Positions 28,658 to 38,590 of a stretch of DNA of 64,000 bases are shown here, in pieces. The DNA lies in assembly GCF_007830255.1 (NCBI RefSeq), contig NZ_VLKG01000005.1, forward strand, positions 62,001 to 126,000. The letters are read 5' to 3'. The stretch's first letter is position 1. Each line of letters opens with the position of its first letter. Under the pieces are notes generated by a model. That model did no database searches. It worked only from the letters and a program-made list of their open reading frames with translations, and was not told the DNA's origin. Made by a program: the position numbers and the translations under genes. The stretch is from Azomonas agilis. Lineage in GTDB: Bacteria; Pseudomonadota; Gammaproteobacteria; Pseudomonadales; Pseudomonadaceae.

Positions 28658-29476
28658 TTAGTAGCCCTCGGGATTTTGGTCGATTGAGAATTCAATCCCC
28701 GTAACCCGTAGTACGCCAGTGTCCAATTGACCATCAGCATGTAGCTGCAACCAACGGTATCCGGGGGCTTTCATGGCTAGCTGAAAATTCTCTTGCCCCG
28801 GTTCAAATTGCACACAGGTTGAGGGTGAGGCTAATAAGCGCGCCCCCTTACGCTTTTGGTCGAACTCCTGATGTACATGGCCCCAAACCAGAGCCCGTAC
28901 CTGTGGGTGGCGATCTAAGACTTCAAACAGGGCTTCAGCATTGCGCAGGCCAATATCATCCATCCAACGACTGCCCACGGCCACCGGATGGTGATGCATA
29001 CAGATTAGGGCATAACGGTCGGGGGCTTCAGCCAAGGCTTGCTCTAGAAGTTGCAATTGGGTGGGTGCTAAATAGCCGGAGACTTCCCCCGGCGCTTGGG
29101 AGTCCAACACAATAATGCGCCAGTTACCTAAATCCGTTACTGGGGCCAAGAGTTGCGTATCAGCGGCCACCTGTTGCATAGCTTCGCGCTCATCGTGGTT
29201 GCCGGGACACCAGCGCATCGGAGCGGCTAGAGGGCCAAGCTGACGGCGTAAATGCTCATAAGAAGCTACGGAGCCATCTTGGGACAGGTCGCCTGTGGCC
29301 AGCACCAAATCCAAATGAGGGCGCGTTTGGCGGATCAGCTCGACAACGTAGTGCAGGCTATCGCGGGTTTCTAAGCCCAATAGGGCACCCTGTGCTTCAG
29401 CCAGTAGATGGGTGTCCGAGACTTGTACCAGTTCCAACGTGGGCACTGGAGTGGGCGTAGCGATACCGGGAGGCAC
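28658..29476 (-). CDS. cpdA: 3',5'-cyclic-AMP phosphodiesterase CpdA
   Basis: Class III metallophosphoesterase that lowers cAMP. Dimetal-site motifs are in order: QVSDTHL, ATGDLSQDGS, CPGNHDE, CMHHHP and WGHVHQEF. Length is 272. The start is GTG 29476, with GGAG eight bases upstream. In Pseudomonas CpdA sets cAMP-Vfr signalling and thus virulence and twitching. The neighbours yqiA and the DUF1249 and nudF genes keep the ancestral order. Confidence 0.95.
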   Translation of the reverse strand: MPPGIATPTPVPTLELVQVSDTHLLAEAQGALLGLETRDSLHYVVELIRQTRPHLDLVLATGDLSQDGSVASYEHLRRQLGPLAAPMRWCPGNHDEREAMQQVAADTQLLAPVTDLGNWRIIVLDSQAPGEVSGYLAPTQLQLLEQALAEAPDRYALICMHHHPVAVGSRWMDDIGLRNAEALFEVLDRHPQVRALVWGHVHQEFDQKRKGARLLASPSTCVQFEPGQENFQLAMKAPGYRWLQLHADGQLDTGVLRVTGIEFSIDQNPEGY

Positions 29477-29571
29477 GGAGCGTACTCCTAGGGAATGGTT
29501 GTGGTGAAATTATGATCTGCACCGGATTCTTAGGTAAATCGACTCCGTAAGGCTTTTGTAAGGCTTGAGCG

Positions 29572-30018
29572 CTAGATCACAGGAACAGGCTCATAGCCAC
29601 AGCTAAAGCAGTGACTCAACCACTCGCCCAAAAATAAGTTAAGTTGAAATTTTTCATCCGGTTGGTGCATCTGTGGGTTGGGATAGGGGTACAGGCTACG
29701 AAAACGGCGTAGATTCTGGGCGGCAGTGACCTCGGCCATACGGGCATCGTGATACGCCCGCACCTCTAAGTGGGGCGTAGGCAACCAAGATAATCCGGAC
29801 TCTTGGATCATGTGCAGCAGTGAAGTATAGGGGCTATGCTCCACTACTCGAATAATCAAGGTTGCTGTGGCTTCTGTGCCTAAGGTTAAATTCAAGCGGC
29901 GCGCTTCGGATTGAGTGCGCATCTCTGGCATCAAACGCATTAAGCGCCAGTAGTTGGCCTCGCAGGTGGCTTGCAGGCCGGGTAAATCCACGCGATAGCG
30001 CTCGCGGTGAGGACTCAT
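29572..30018 (-). CDS. DUF1249 family protein (YqiB-like)
   Basis: The 148-residue soluble protein has the DUF1249 pattern: ANYWRLMRLMP at residues 22-32, then EHSPYTSLLHMIQ, and LEVRAYHDARMAEV. Function is unknown in all species. The ATG overlaps the nudF stop as ATGA, so the two are translationally coupled, an arrangement shared with E. coli and P. aeruginosa (PA4970). The constant pairing with nudF and cpdA hints at nucleotide or second-messenger housekeeping, but this is inference. Confidence 0.9.
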   Translation of the reverse strand: MSPHRERYRVDLPGLQATCEANYWRLMRLMPEMRTQSEARRLNLTLGTEATATLIIRVVEHSPYTSLLHMIQESGLSWLPTPHLEVRAYHDARMAEVTAAQNLRRFRSLYPYPNPQMHQPDEKFQLNLFLGEWLSHCFSCGYEPVPVI

Positions 30019-30635
30019 GTCCAGACCCTCCGCACCTCATCACGATGAGTGGACAGCCATTGCAAGGCAATGATGCTGGCCGCGTTGTTAATCCGACCTG
30101 TCCACACCGCATCTAAGGCTTGATCCAGTGTCCAGACATGCACGCGGATATCTTCGTCTTCATCCTCTAGCCCGTAGACTCCACCGGCTCCTTCGCTGTC
30201 ACAGTGGCCGACAAACAGGTGTACCCGCTCGCTGCTGCCGCCAGGAGAAGGAAAATACTGGGTAATGGGCCATAGGGCTTTAAGCTGAAGTCCGGCTTCT
30301 TCGGCGGCTTCGCGGTGGGCGACCTCTTCCGGTTGCTCGTCTTTGTCGATCAGACCGGCCACCATTTCAATCATCCAAGGGTTGTCGGACTTATCCACCA
30401 CCCCGACGCGAAATTGCTCGTTGAGTACCACTACGTCCTTAACCGGATCGTAGGGCAACACGCAGACGGCATCGTGACGCACAAAAAGCTCGCGCTTCAT
30501 AGCAGCGCTCATCTGGCCATTAAATAGGCGATGGCGTAGCGTCAGGCGTTCCATACGGTAAAAACCTTGAAAGCACAGCTCACGGTCAAGGATTTCCACA
30601 TCACCAGCAACCGGGTTAAAAGTTGATTCGCTCAT
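30015..30635 (-). CDS. nudF: ADP-ribose pyrophosphatase NudF (Nudix)
   Basis: Hydrolyses ADP-ribose to AMP and ribose-5-phosphate. The Nudix box G-X5-E-X7-REUXEEXGU is perfect (GLIDKDE to REAAEEAGL, about residues 91-113). The upstream region (about 1-60) forms the swapped dimer domain typical of NudF. Length is 206. AAGGA lies nine bases before the ATG. It is the first gene of the nudF-DUF1249 pair and shares a divergent region with the next plus-strand gene. Confidence 0.94.
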   Translation of the reverse strand: MSESTFNPVAGDVEILDRELCFQGFYRMERLTLRHRLFNGQMSAAMKRELFVRHDAVCVLPYDPVKDVVVLNEQFRVGVVDKSDNPWMIEMVAGLIDKDEQPEEVAHREAAEEAGLQLKALWPITQYFPSPGGSSERVHLFVGHCDSEGAGGVYGLEDEDEDIRVHVWTLDQALDAVWTGRINNAASIIALQWLSTHRDEVRRVWT

Positions 30636-30707
30636 ACACCAAAATCCTTACTAGGGCGAGTTTGAGTCATAGTGGAGACTGACAAAGTGTGAGGGAGGAA
30701 CGGCTTT

Positions 30708-30729
30708 GCTTAATCCTAATGGGTTAAGC
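30708..30729. repeat. 22-bp palindrome in the nudF divergent promoter region
   Basis: GCTTAATCC and GGGTTAAGC form a nine-pair inverted repeat (one G-T wobble) around a TAAT loop. It lies 73 bases upstream of nudF and 80 bases before the lipoprotein gene. No T-run follows, so it is more likely an operator or leader element than a terminator. Confidence 0.45.
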
Positions 30730-30808
30730 TGTTTCCTACGCAGCCTACCATTGTCTTGGTATGCATCATGGCACAGCCTAAGAGATCACACGCGTTAAGG
30801 TTTATTCC

Positions 30809-31582
30809 ATGCCCCGCTTTTTTTCGAGTCGAGCGTTTTTGTTGCCCCTGTTGCTTGGGTTAGGTCTGACGGCCTGTCAAAGTTTATCTCCGCCGGATAA
30901 GCCACCTGTAGCCTTTCGCCATGATTTAACTGAGGTGCGTGCCAAGGGCTGTCAGGGTGAGCATTGCCCAATGGTGAATCTGGATACGCTGTTTTTCCCT
31001 GATCGTCCGGTACTGAATCGCTTAATCGACGCGCATTTACGGGCCATGACCCTGTATAACTTGGACGATCCGCTCCCCGCCTCATTACTCAGCTACCAAG
31101 AGGATTTTCTGGCTAAGGCACAACCGGGTTGGAGCACTTGGCTACAGGCGCAAATCCGCGATTGGCACGGCCAAGTGTTGGTGATTGAGCTATCCAGCTA
31201 CCTGTTTCAAGGCGGCGCGCATGGTATTCCGGGACGGGCTTTTATCAACTACCAGTTGGAGGAAAACCGTGCCCTGAGCCTTCAAGATATGCTCAAGCCG
31301 GGTAAAGAGGGCGCTTTCTGGCGTTTGGTCGAAGTGCAGCATAAAGAGTGGGTGCGCAAAAACCATGCAGAGGATTTGATCGGGTTTATGCAGCAGTGGC
31401 CATTCCGAGCTACCCCTAATATTGCCTTGCTGCGAGATCGCATTTTACTCAAATACGATGTGGGCGAAATTGCGCCTTATTCCAGCGGTCATCCTGAATT
31501 AAGCTTAACCTACGCCCAACTTCAGGATGTATTGCGGGATAAATACCTGAATAAGCCTAAGTCTGCTTTGCCTTGGTTTTGA
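30809..31582 (+). CDS. Lipoprotein with RsiV-like DUF3298 domain
   Basis: The 257-residue protein has a lipoprotein signal ending LTAC (Cys23). The body shows the DUF3298/RsiV pattern: SSYLFQGGAHGIPGRAFINYQL, where the GGAHG segment is diagnostic, followed by SLQDMLKPG and a C-terminal EIAPYSSGHPELSLTYAQL. The family includes the anti-sigma factor RsiV of Bacillus, but Gram-negative members such as PA4972, in this same position, have no assigned role. It should be anchored to the inner face of the outer membrane. Ribosome binding upstream of the ATG is weak. Confidence 0.82.
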   Translation: MPRFFSSRAFLLPLLLGLGLTACQSLSPPDKPPVAFRHDLTEVRAKGCQGEHCPMVNLDTLFFPDRPVLNRLIDAHLRAMTLYNLDDPLPASLLSYQEDFLAKAQPGWSTWLQAQIRDWHGQVLVIELSSYLFQGGAHGIPGRAFINYQLEENRALSLQDMLKPGKEGAFWRLVEVQHKEWVRKNHAEDLIGFMQQWPFRATPNIALLRDRILLKYDVGEIAPYSSGHPELSLTYAQLQDVLRDKYLNKPKSALPWF

Positions 31583-31937
31583 GGGCGAGGTTGAAGACAG
31601 TAAACGGGATGAACTAGACCGCTGGTGACGGCGGTTGCGCTGTTTTGGGTAGAGGTAGAGTGGCTTTATGGTGGTGGCGTTGTAAAAGAGCCCATTACTG
31701 CAAACAGAGCACATATCCGCCCAATAGCAGCAAAATATCTCTGTAAAAACCGGCTTATATCCTTTAAGCATACTCCTAAAAGATTATGAACTAAGTTGGG
31801 AAAGTCCCGGTAGTAAAAGCCTCTTATTCCCGCGCCCCGACCGGCCTAGCATGAACTCCAACGAAACGAGAAAACCCTTCAGATCACCGAGACGCCTAGA
31901 ACGACGCCATCGTTAAGGTCTGAAACTGGAGGTCATG
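31583..31937. other. Intergenic region upstream of the DUF2790 gene
   Basis: About 355 bases with no supported gene. A minus-strand frame at 31505-31771 overlaps the previous gene and has no motif. Visible structure: a weak hairpin ACCGC/GCGGT at 31618-31635, and a long-range inverted pair TTCAGATC near 31880 with GGTCTGAA just before the next gene. That pair could form a leader stem. No terminator or clear copper-responsive box was recognised. Confidence 0.4.
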
Positions 31938-32213
31938 ATGAACAAGGTTAAAGTTGCTGCGGTTGTGTTGGTTGCCTGTTTGCCCTTAATGAGCTGGGCT
32001 GCTGAGTCGGTTTCTGAGCCTGTCGCTGAAGTCGAGCATTACAGTTACGGTCAAGCCCTCGACGTAAAAGAGGTGATTTCGATCAAAAGCCTGCAACCAG
32101 AAGCCCTCTGTGGCGTGGTAGAGAAAGAGATGCTGTACAAAGACGCTCAGGGTCAACAGCATGAGTTGGTGTATAAAGCGGTTTCCAACGGCATCGGTTG
32201 CAGTAACGGCTAA
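31938..32213 (+). CDS. Small periplasmic DUF2790 protein
   Basis: The 91-residue precursor has a Sec signal (about 1-21, ending SWA-A). The mature part has the DUF2790 pattern: HYSYGQALDVKEVISI, CGVVEKEMLYKDAQGQQHELVY and a C-terminal IGCSNG. Two cysteines probably form a disulfide, a client for DsbA. The family is largely restricted to Pseudomonas and relatives, and its function is unknown. Two ATG codons are adjacent; the second (31938) is preferred because GGAGG lies five bases before it. The gene faces the cus operon tail to tail and has its own terminator. Confidence 0.88.
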   Translation: MNKVKVAAVVLVACLPLMSWAAESVSEPVAEVEHYSYGQALDVKEVISIKSLQPEALCGVVEKEMLYKDAQGQQHELVYKAVSNGIGCSNG

Positions 32214-32238
32214 ATTCCGCCGACTTAAGTGCTGACAC

Positions 32239-32269
32239 AAGCCCCAGTCATAAAGCTGGGGCTTTTTTG
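32239..32269 (+). terminator. Terminator after the DUF2790 gene
   Basis: A perfect nine-pair stem AAGCCCCAG/CTGGGGCTT with an eight-base loop is followed by a run of Ts. It sits 25 bases past the stop. The converging cusA stop is at 32274, so the stem may also limit readthrough from the efflux operon. Confidence 0.9.
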
Positions 32270-32273
32270 TGGG

Positions 32274-35200
32274 CTAAGGTTTTCGCATCAACCAGTAAGC
32301 GGCGGGCACCACCAGCAGTGACAGCAGCGGTGCACTCAGCATCCCGCCCAGCATCGGGGCGGCGATGCGGGTCATGATTTCGCTGCCCGTCCCTTGGCCC
32401 CAGAAAATGGGCAAAAGTCCGGCCAGAATCACTGCCACGGTCATGGCTTTGGGACGCACCCGCTGTACCGCGCCGATTTCGATGGCGCGGTGCAGTGCGA
32501 TGCTGTCGGAATGTCCGGCGGCCTGCTGTTCTTCCCAGGCGTGCTTGAGGTAGAGCAGCATAATCACCCCAAACTCGGCTGCGACGCCCGCCAGCGCAAT
32601 AAAACCAATCCCCACCGCTACGGATAAGTGATAGTCCAACAGGTAGAGCAACCAAATTCCGCCGGTTAAGGCAAAGGGCAGTGTGCAGAGAATCAGCAAC
32701 GCCTCGTCCACCTGTTTAAAGCACAGGTACAGCAGCACAAAGATAATCAGCAGGGTGGCGGGAACCACCAAGGTTAGGCGTTGGGTAGCGCGCTCCAGAT
32801 ATTCAAATTGGCCGGAATAGCTCAGGCTCATTCCCGCTTCGAGAGTGACCTGCACGGTGATGGCTTGGCGCAAATCCTTCACCACCGCCACTAAATCGCG
32901 TCCGCCTACGTCGATATACACCCAACCGGACAGACGGGCGTTTTCGCTTTTCAGCATCGGCGGGCCATCCGTGACACGGATATCAGCCACCGTCCCCAAG
33001 GTGATTTGGCTGCCGGCAGGGGTATAAATCGGCAGTTGTTGCAGGCGGGTCAGAGAATCGCGCCACTCGCGGGGATAGCGCAGGCTGATGGGATAACGCG
33101 CCAAGCCCTCCACGGTTTCGCCGATATTTTCGCCACCAATGGCGCCGGTGACGATGGCTTGCACATCGGCGATGTTCAAGCCGTAACGCGCCGCCTCAGC
33201 GCGCTTAATGTCCACATCCACATAACGCCCGCCACTGAGACGCTCCGCCAAGGCAGAACGCACACCGGGAACAGTTTTGGCCACACGCTCCACGGCTTGG
33301 GTCACGGCATCAATTTGTGCCAGATGGGTTCCCGCTACCTTGATGCCAATGGGACTTTTGATGCCGGTAGCCAGCATATCAATGCGGTTGCGGATCGGTG
33401 GAATCCATAGGTTAGCCAAGCCCGGCACTTGCACCGCGTGATCCAGTTCTTGCACCAGTTGCTCCGGTGTCATTCCCGGCCGCCATTGGTCGCGGGGTTT
33501 GAATTGAATGGTGGTTTCGAACATCTCCAAAGGCGCGGGGTCGGTGGCACTTTCGGCACGTCCGGCTTTGCCGAATACTCGCGCCACTTCGGGAACCGTT
33601 TTAATCAGGCGGTTGGTTTGTTGCAGCAGCTCCGCCGCTTTTTGCGCCGACAAACCGGGCAGGGCGCTGGGCATATACAGCAAATCGCCCTCATCCAAGG
33701 CCGGCAAAAATTCACCGCCGAGTTTGGACAGTGGCCAAATACTGGTTAGGGTCAGCAGCAGTGCCAACAGCAGGGTGGTTTTTGGGAAAGCCAACACGCG
33801 GCGCAAGACTGGCTGATACAGGCGAATCAGCACGCGGTTGAGGGGGTTGCTCTGTTCCTCCGGAATACGTCCGCGAATCCAATAGCCCATCAGCACCGGC
33901 ACCAGCGTGACGGACAAACCCGCCGCCGCCGCCATGGCGTAGGTTTTGGTAAAGGCCAGCGGCCCAAACAGCCGACCCTCTTGGGCTTCCAAGGTAAACA
34001 CCGGAATAAAGGACAGGGTGATGATCAGCAGGCAGAAAAACAGCGCCGGCCCCACCTCGACGGCGGCTTCGCTGATTAACTGCCAATGCTCCGCGCCCTT
34101 CAGCTCTTGATTGGGATGTTCTTTTTGCCAATGCTCCAGATGCTTGTGGGCGTTTTCGATCATCACCACTGCCGCATCCAACATCGCACCAATGGCAATG
34201 GCAATGCCGCCCAAGGACATAATGTTGGCGTTCACGCCTTGTTGTTGCATGCACAAAAAGGCCACCAAAATCCCCAACGGCAGGGACAAAATCGCCACCA
34301 AAGACGAGCGCAGGTGCCAGAGGAATAGCCCGCACACCAGCGCCACCACCACAAACTCCTCCAGCAACTTATGGCTGAGGTTGTCGATGGCGCGGTCGAT
34401 CAGCGGGCCACGGTCGTAGGTGGTGACGATCTCCACACCGGCGGGGAGGTTTTGGCGCAGTTCCTCCAGCTTGCTGTGTATTGCAGCGAGGGTTTCACGG
34501 GCGTTTTTACCGCTGCGCAGGATGACTACGCCACCAGCCACTTCGCCTTCGCCATCCAGCTCGGCCAGCCCACGGCGCATTTCCGGGCCGCGCTGAATCT
34601 GCGCCACATCGCCCAACACCACCGGCGCGCCGTTGCTGTCCAGCCTCAGGGGGACGGCACGAAAATCGGCCAAGGTTTGTAAATAGCCGGTGGCGCGCAC
34701 CATGTATTCGCCCTCGGCTAGGGTCAGCAGGCTGCCGCCGCTTTCCTGATTGGCGCGCTGAATGGCTTCGCTGACCTGCTGTTGGGTTAGGCCACGGCTG
34801 GCCAATTTGATCGGATCGAGCACCACCTGATACTGACGCACCATGCCGCCAATGCTCGCCACTTCGGCGACGTTGGGCAGGGTTTTCAGCTCAAAACGCA
34901 GAAACCAATCCTGTAGCGAGCGCAGTTGGGCCAAGTCGTGCTGGCCGCTGCGATCCACCAGCGCGTATTGGTAAATCCAACCCACGCCGGTGGCATCCGG
35001 CCCTAAGGCGGGACGCGCCGAAGCCGGTAAGCGGCTTTGCACCTGATTCAAATATTCCAACACCCGCGAGCGCGCCCAATACAGGTCAGTGCCCTCCTCA
35101 AACAGCACATACACAAAGCTGTCGCCGAAGAAGGAATAGCCGCGCACGGTCTTAGCGCCGGGCACCGAGAGCAGGGTAGTGGTCAGGGGATAGGTCACCT

Positions 35201-35390
35201 GATTTTCCACAATCTGCGGCGCTTGACCGGGGTAAGAGGTACGGATGATGACTTGGGTATCGGAGAGATCGGGCAGGGCATCAATGGGCATCTGCCGCAC
35301 CGACCCAATCCCCGCCGCCAGCAAAAACAAGGTCGCCAGCAGCACCAAAAAGCGGTTGCCAATCGACCAGCGAATCAAGGCCGCAATCAT
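32274..35390 (-). CDS. cusA: Copper/silver efflux RND pump CusA
   Basis: Inner-membrane proton-driven pump of the heavy-metal RND family, 1038 residues with twelve membrane helices and two large periplasmic loops. The TM4 signature is [20 protein letters not shown], the Cu(I)/Ag(I) subclass pattern rather than that of zinc/cobalt pumps. The three methionines that bind Cu(I) in E. coli CusA have counterparts in [17 protein letters not shown] and RIDMLATG. It forms a tripartite pump with the CusB and CusC-like proteins. The ATG overlaps the cusB stop by four bases. No regulator gene lies in the window. Confidence 0.96.
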   Translation of the reverse strand: MIAALIRWSIGNRFLVLLATLFLLAAGIGSVRQMPIDALPDLSDTQVIIRTSYPGQAPQIVENQVTYPLTTTLLSVPGAKTVRGYSFFGDSFVYVLFEEGTDLYWARSRVLEYLNQVQSRLPASARPALGPDATGVGWIYQYALVDRSGQHDLAQLRSLQDWFLRFELKTLPNVAEVASIGGMVRQYQVVLDPIKLASRGLTQQQVSEAIQRANQESGGSLLTLAEGEYMVRATGYLQTLADFRAVPLRLDSNGAPVVLGDVAQIQRGPEMRRGLAELDGEGEVAGGVVILRSGKNARETLAAIHSKLEELRQNLPAGVEIVTTYDRGPLIDRAIDNLSHKLLEEFVVVALVCGLFLWHLRSSLVAILSLPLGILVAFLCMQQQGVNANIMSLGGIAIAIGAMLDAAVVMIENAHKHLEHWQKEHPNQELKGAEHWQLISEAAVEVGPALFFCLLIITLSFIPVFTLEAQEGRLFGPLAFTKTYAMAAAAGLSVTLVPVLMGYWIRGRIPEEQSNPLNRVLIRLYQPVLRRVLAFPKTTLLLALLLTLTSIWPLSKLGGEFLPALDEGDLLYMPSALPGLSAQKAAELLQQTNRLIKTVPEVARVFGKAGRAESATDPAPLEMFETTIQFKPRDQWRPGMTPEQLVQELDHAVQVPGLANLWIPPIRNRIDMLATGIKSPIGIKVAGTHLAQIDAVTQAVERVAKTVPGVRSALAERLSGGRYVDVDIKRAEAARYGLNIADVQAIVTGAIGGENIGETVEGLARYPISLRYPREWRDSLTRLQQLPIYTPAGSQITLGTVADIRVTDGPPMLKSENARLSGWVYIDVGGRDLVAVVKDLRQAITVQVTLEAGMSLSYSGQFEYLERATQRLTLVVPATLLIIFVLLYLCFKQVDEALLILCTLPFALTGGIWLLYLLDYHLSVAVGIGFIALAGVAAEFGVIMLLYLKHAWEEQQAAGHSDSIALHRAIEIGAVQRVRPKAMTVAVILAGLLPIFWGQGTGSEIMTRIAAPMLGGMLSAPLLSLLVVPAAYWLMRKP

Positions 35391-36877
35391 GGTTGGCCTC
35401 CTAATTTGTGCAGACGCTCTATCACATAGGCGTCCTCGGTTTCCCGCACCCAGATATGCACCCGATCCCCGGCTTTTAGGCCTTGGCCGACTTCAGGTTT
35501 AGCCAGCGGAAAGCGCATGGTCATGCCCGGCATACCGAGGGTTTTAAAGGGGCCGTGGGATAACTTGACCCGCTGATCGTCGATTTCCACCACGGTGCCT
35601 TCGGACTCATGCAGCACCGGGCCGCTTTGGGCTTTGGGTTCGGCTAGAGGTTGAATAGCGACCCCACGCAAACTGGCTTCCGAATCCAGCAGGAATTGAC
35701 CGGACACCACTACCTGCTGGCCTTCCTCCAGTCCTTGCAGGACTTCGGCGGTTTCGCCGTTGTCTTGGCCAATACGGACTTCGACTGGCTGATAACGGCC
35801 CTCGGATTCGGCGCGCATCACCAGCGTGCGTTGGCCGGTGCGGATTAAGGCCTCAGAAGGAACCACCAAGCTGGGTGTGGCCGGTGCTTGGTGCAGACGC
35901 ACCTGAGCGGTCATCCCCGGACGCAGGCGCAGTTGGGGATTGGGCAGGATGATGCGTACCCGCACACTACGGCTGTCCAAGCGTGCCTCTGGCAATAAGG
36001 CAGAAACGCGGGCGTTCAGCACTTCGCCGGGCAGAGCCGGTAGACGAATTTCCACCGCCTGTCCCGGTTGCCAGCCCGCGCTTTCAGCTTCGGGGACGGC
36101 GGCCTCCAACCAGACATTGTCCAAACCATTGATGCGGGCAAGGGGTGCGCCCATGCTCAGGGTCATGCCTTGGCGCACCTCAAGGCTTTGCAGCACGCCG
36201 CTGCTGGGGCTGGGAATGCTCCACACCGCCTGCACGCGGCCGGTTTTTTCCACGCTGCGGATCAAGGCTTCCGGCATGCCGGTCAGACGCATCCGCTGGC
36301 GCGCGGCGCTCAATAACTCACGGTTGCCGGTGTTGCGGAGGGCTAAAAATTCCTCCTGAGCGGCGGCCCAATCCGGCACCAAAACCTCGGCCAGAGAATC
36401 GCCCTGACGAACCAAATCCTGCGGCGCACGCGGCGTGACTCGTTCGACAAAGCCGTTGCTGCGACTCTGAACGATAGTCACGGCGCGCTCATCAAAGGTC
36501 AGCACGCCGGAAACGTCTAAGACCCGATTCAGGCTAGCGCGTTGCACCGAGGCCAAACGCATGCCTAGGTTTTGGCTGATCTGCGGATCAATCTTTAAGC
36601 CGCTGCTTTGCCCAGCGCTCTCGCCTTCGTCGGCATAGCGCGGCACTAACTCCATATCCATAAAGGGCGAGGGGCCGGGTTGGTTGAAGCGCTGTTGCGG
36701 GTACATGGGGTCGTACCAGTACAGCACCTTGCGTTCAGCCGCGTGGCTGCTGTGTTCCAGCGATGGGGACATAGCCGGATGTAAACCCAGCAGTTCGGGT
36801 TTGAGGACGGCCAGAGTAACCGCCGCGCCTAACAGCGGGCCGCAAGCGATCAGTGTCCAAGTTAGGCGGGAATTCAT
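35387..36877 (-). CDS. cusB: CusB periplasmic adaptor with fused C-terminal CusF domain
   Basis: The 496-residue membrane-fusion protein has an N-terminal hydrophobic anchor (about 8-27) and a metal-binding segment with DPMYP and FMDMELVP Met motifs (about 55-85). Lipoyl/barrel-sandwich and beta-barrel domains follow. Residues 427-496 form a CusF-like OB domain, encoded separately in E. coli. In the CusF part His441, Met452 and Met454 match the Cu(I) ligands, but the copper-capping tryptophan (Trp44 of E. coli CusF) is Met449. ATGA overlaps join it to the CusC-like gene and to cusA. Confidence 0.94.
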   Translation of the reverse strand: MNSRLTWTLIACGPLLGAAVTLAVLKPELLGLHPAMSPSLEHSSHAAERKVLYWYDPMYPQQRFNQPGPSPFMDMELVPRYADEGESAGQSSGLKIDPQISQNLGMRLASVQRASLNRVLDVSGVLTFDERAVTIVQSRSNGFVERVTPRAPQDLVRQGDSLAEVLVPDWAAAQEEFLALRNTGNRELLSAARQRMRLTGMPEALIRSVEKTGRVQAVWSIPSPSSGVLQSLEVRQGMTLSMGAPLARINGLDNVWLEAAVPEAESAGWQPGQAVEIRLPALPGEVLNARVSALLPEARLDSRSVRVRIILPNPQLRLRPGMTAQVRLHQAPATPSLVVPSEALIRTGQRTLVMRAESEGRYQPVEVRIGQDNGETAEVLQGLEEGQQVVVSGQFLLDSEASLRGVAIQPLAEPKAQSGPVLHESEGTVVEIDDQRVKLSHGPFKTLGMPGMTMRFPLAKPEVGQGLKAGDRVHIWVRETEDAYVIERLHKLGGQP

Positions 36878-38124
36878 GGGGCCGCTCCATAAGCAAAGTG
36901 CAGACGAGCGCGGGCGCTGGCCTGCTGCTCCAACAGATCAATCTGGCGCAAACGGGTTTCGATCAGGGCGCGACGGGCTTCAACCACGGCTGTCAGCTCA
37001 CCGCGTCCGCCTCGGTAATCGGCAAGGGCCAGTTGCACCCGCTCCTCCGCCAGCGGCAGCAGGGTATCGGCAAGGCGGCTGTGGGTGCGCTCAAGGCGTT
37101 GCAACTCGGCCAAATCCTCCTCCAGCTCGTGGGCGTGCTGACGGGTTTGGGCCTCACGCTCAGCCTCCAGCTCGGCCACCTTGGCTTGGCGGGCGGCAAT
37201 GCGTGGGTTTTGGCGCGTTTCCCCAAACAGCGGCAGGCTCATGCTGACCTTAACGCTGACCATATCGCTGTAGTCATCGCCGCGCTTTTGGTAGTCCACG
37301 CCCCAACCCCAATCCGGCTTTTTATCGGCGACGGCTTCCCGAACCTCGGCTTGGGCCTGACGGGTTTGCGGCTCAAAGGCTTGCAGTTCCGGGTGGTTGA
37401 GCAGGTTGTGCTGATAGTGCTGGGCATCCTTTGGCCAGCTAGGCCAGTTACCACTGACGCGCTGATCCGCCGCCGCCCCAATCCACTGACGCAAGGCCGC
37501 GCGGCGGGCGCGTTGTTGTTGGTGCAGTTCGTCTTCCTGATCGCCCAACAACGCTGCCTCCTGCTTGGGCTGCACACTGTCAGCAATGGCGCCGCGTCCA
37601 CCGACAATTCGCGCTTTGATGGCTTGGCTCAGGAGGCGGTTTTCCTCGTACAGCTTGGGAAACAGCGCCAGCTTTTGCTCGATGGCTAAGAGGCTAATCC
37701 AAGCCAAAGCGGTTTCGCGTTGTACCCGCAGGCGCTCGACTTGCTGGCGGGCATCGGCCACTTCAATCGCGGCTTGCGCTGTTTCTACGCGGGCGCGGCG
37801 CTTGTCGGCGTTGGGCATTTCTTGCTCAAAGCCGACCATCTTCATGGTCATGGAGTCGCGGGTGGTGCTCCAGCGGTCGCGCTCCTCAATGGGCAGGTTT
37901 TGAATGCCAAAGCTGAGTTTGGGGTCGGGCAGTTCTCCCGCTGGAATCGCCGCTTGGCGCGCGGCAGTTTGATTCGCCGCTTGTGCTGCTAGAGAAGGCG
38001 CTTGTTGTTCGGCCAATTGCAGAGCTTGGTCGAGGGTTAAGGCTTGTGCTACTAAGGGTAAGCACAAGCCAAGGCGCGCCAGCCAAGGCAGTGCACGGCC
38101 TGTTGCCGTATAAAAAAAGCTCAT
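36874..38124 (-). CDS. cusC: TolC/CusC-family outer-membrane efflux channel
   Basis: Outer-membrane factor of the Cus pump, 416 residues from ATG 38124. It has a signal peptide ending LVAQA around residue 28, then two homologous OEP repeats rich in Ala, Gln and Glu forming the alpha-barrel (TLDQALQLAEQQAPSLAAQ at the start of repeat 1). There is no lipobox cysteine at the signal end, unlike E. coli CusC, so it is not a lipoprotein. Upstream in-frame ATG 38133 is an alternative. The stop overlaps the cusB start (ATGA). The symbol is given by position and partner. Confidence 0.88.
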   Translation of the reverse strand: MSFFYTATGRALPWLARLGLCLPLVAQALTLDQALQLAEQQAPSLAAQAANQTAARQAAIPAGELPDPKLSFGIQNLPIEERDRWSTTRDSMTMKMVGFEQEMPNADKRRARVETAQAAIEVADARQQVERLRVQRETALAWISLLAIEQKLALFPKLYEENRLLSQAIKARIVGGRGAIADSVQPKQEAALLGDQEDELHQQQRARRAALRQWIGAAADQRVSGNWPSWPKDAQHYQHNLLNHPELQAFEPQTRQAQAEVREAVADKKPDWGWGVDYQKRGDDYSDMVSVKVSMSLPLFGETRQNPRIAARQAKVAELEAEREAQTRQHAHELEEDLAELQRLERTHSRLADTLLPLAEERVQLALADYRGGRGELTAVVEARRALIETRLRQIDLLEQQASARARLHFAYGAAP

Positions 38125-38209
38125 GGAGTACATTCCTGTCACCGCGTGCGTCGGGCGCACGGCTTCCCGCCAAAGCTCAGGCTCTAGCGGCGTTTAGGAT
38201 CGACAGAAA

Positions 38210-38584
38210 TTAAGCGCGGGGCGGTCGCCAGAAGGAGAGCGCCGCCAAGGGTAGGGGCTGGAGGTTGGAATACATCGGCGGCGCAGCCCCCATGCCAACA
38301 GCAATGGCCGGTGTCATGTTGGGCAGCACAGCCACCACCGTGCAACACAGGTGGCTAGAAGCGCAGGGCGAAGCCTTTGGGCTGCTGGAGGAGTCGTCCT
38401 CATCACAGCAACTCATGGCGTGGTGTTCTTCAGCGTACGCGTGGTGGTGAGCCTGTTGCTCTACCTGGGCGCTGTGCCCTACGTCCATCCAAACCATACG
38501 CACAGCCGCTTGCACCTGCGCCATTCCGTTAAGGGAAAGCAGGAGGCAGAGCAGCAGTAGGAAGGGTTTGGGGATTTTAAGCAT
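38210..38584 (-). CDS. Small His/Cys/Met-rich exported protein, CopL-like
   Basis: The 124-residue protein has a Sec signal (about 1-27, ending VQA-A). The mature region is dense in potential metal ligands: a His cluster AHHHAYAEEHHAM, cysteine pairs MSCC and HLCC, an acidic-serine stretch, and methionines. This resembles CopL and similar small proteins often found first in copper operons, where they are needed for copper-responsive expression or for binding periplasmic copper. It lies 85 bases before the cusC start on the same strand, so it is probably the first gene of the cus operon. The family assignment is by composition and context. Confidence 0.7.
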   Translation of the reverse strand: MLKIPKPFLLLLCLLLSLNGMAQVQAAVRMVWMDVGHSAQVEQQAHHHAYAEEHHAMSCCDEDDSSSSPKASPCASSHLCCTVVAVLPNMTPAIAVGMGAAPPMYSNLQPLPLAALSFWRPPRA

Positions 38585-38590
38585 GACTCT

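Noticed and set aside
33006-35429. Several plus-strand frames opposite cusA
   Set aside because: All are shadows of the GC-rich cusA coding strand and lack starts and motifs.
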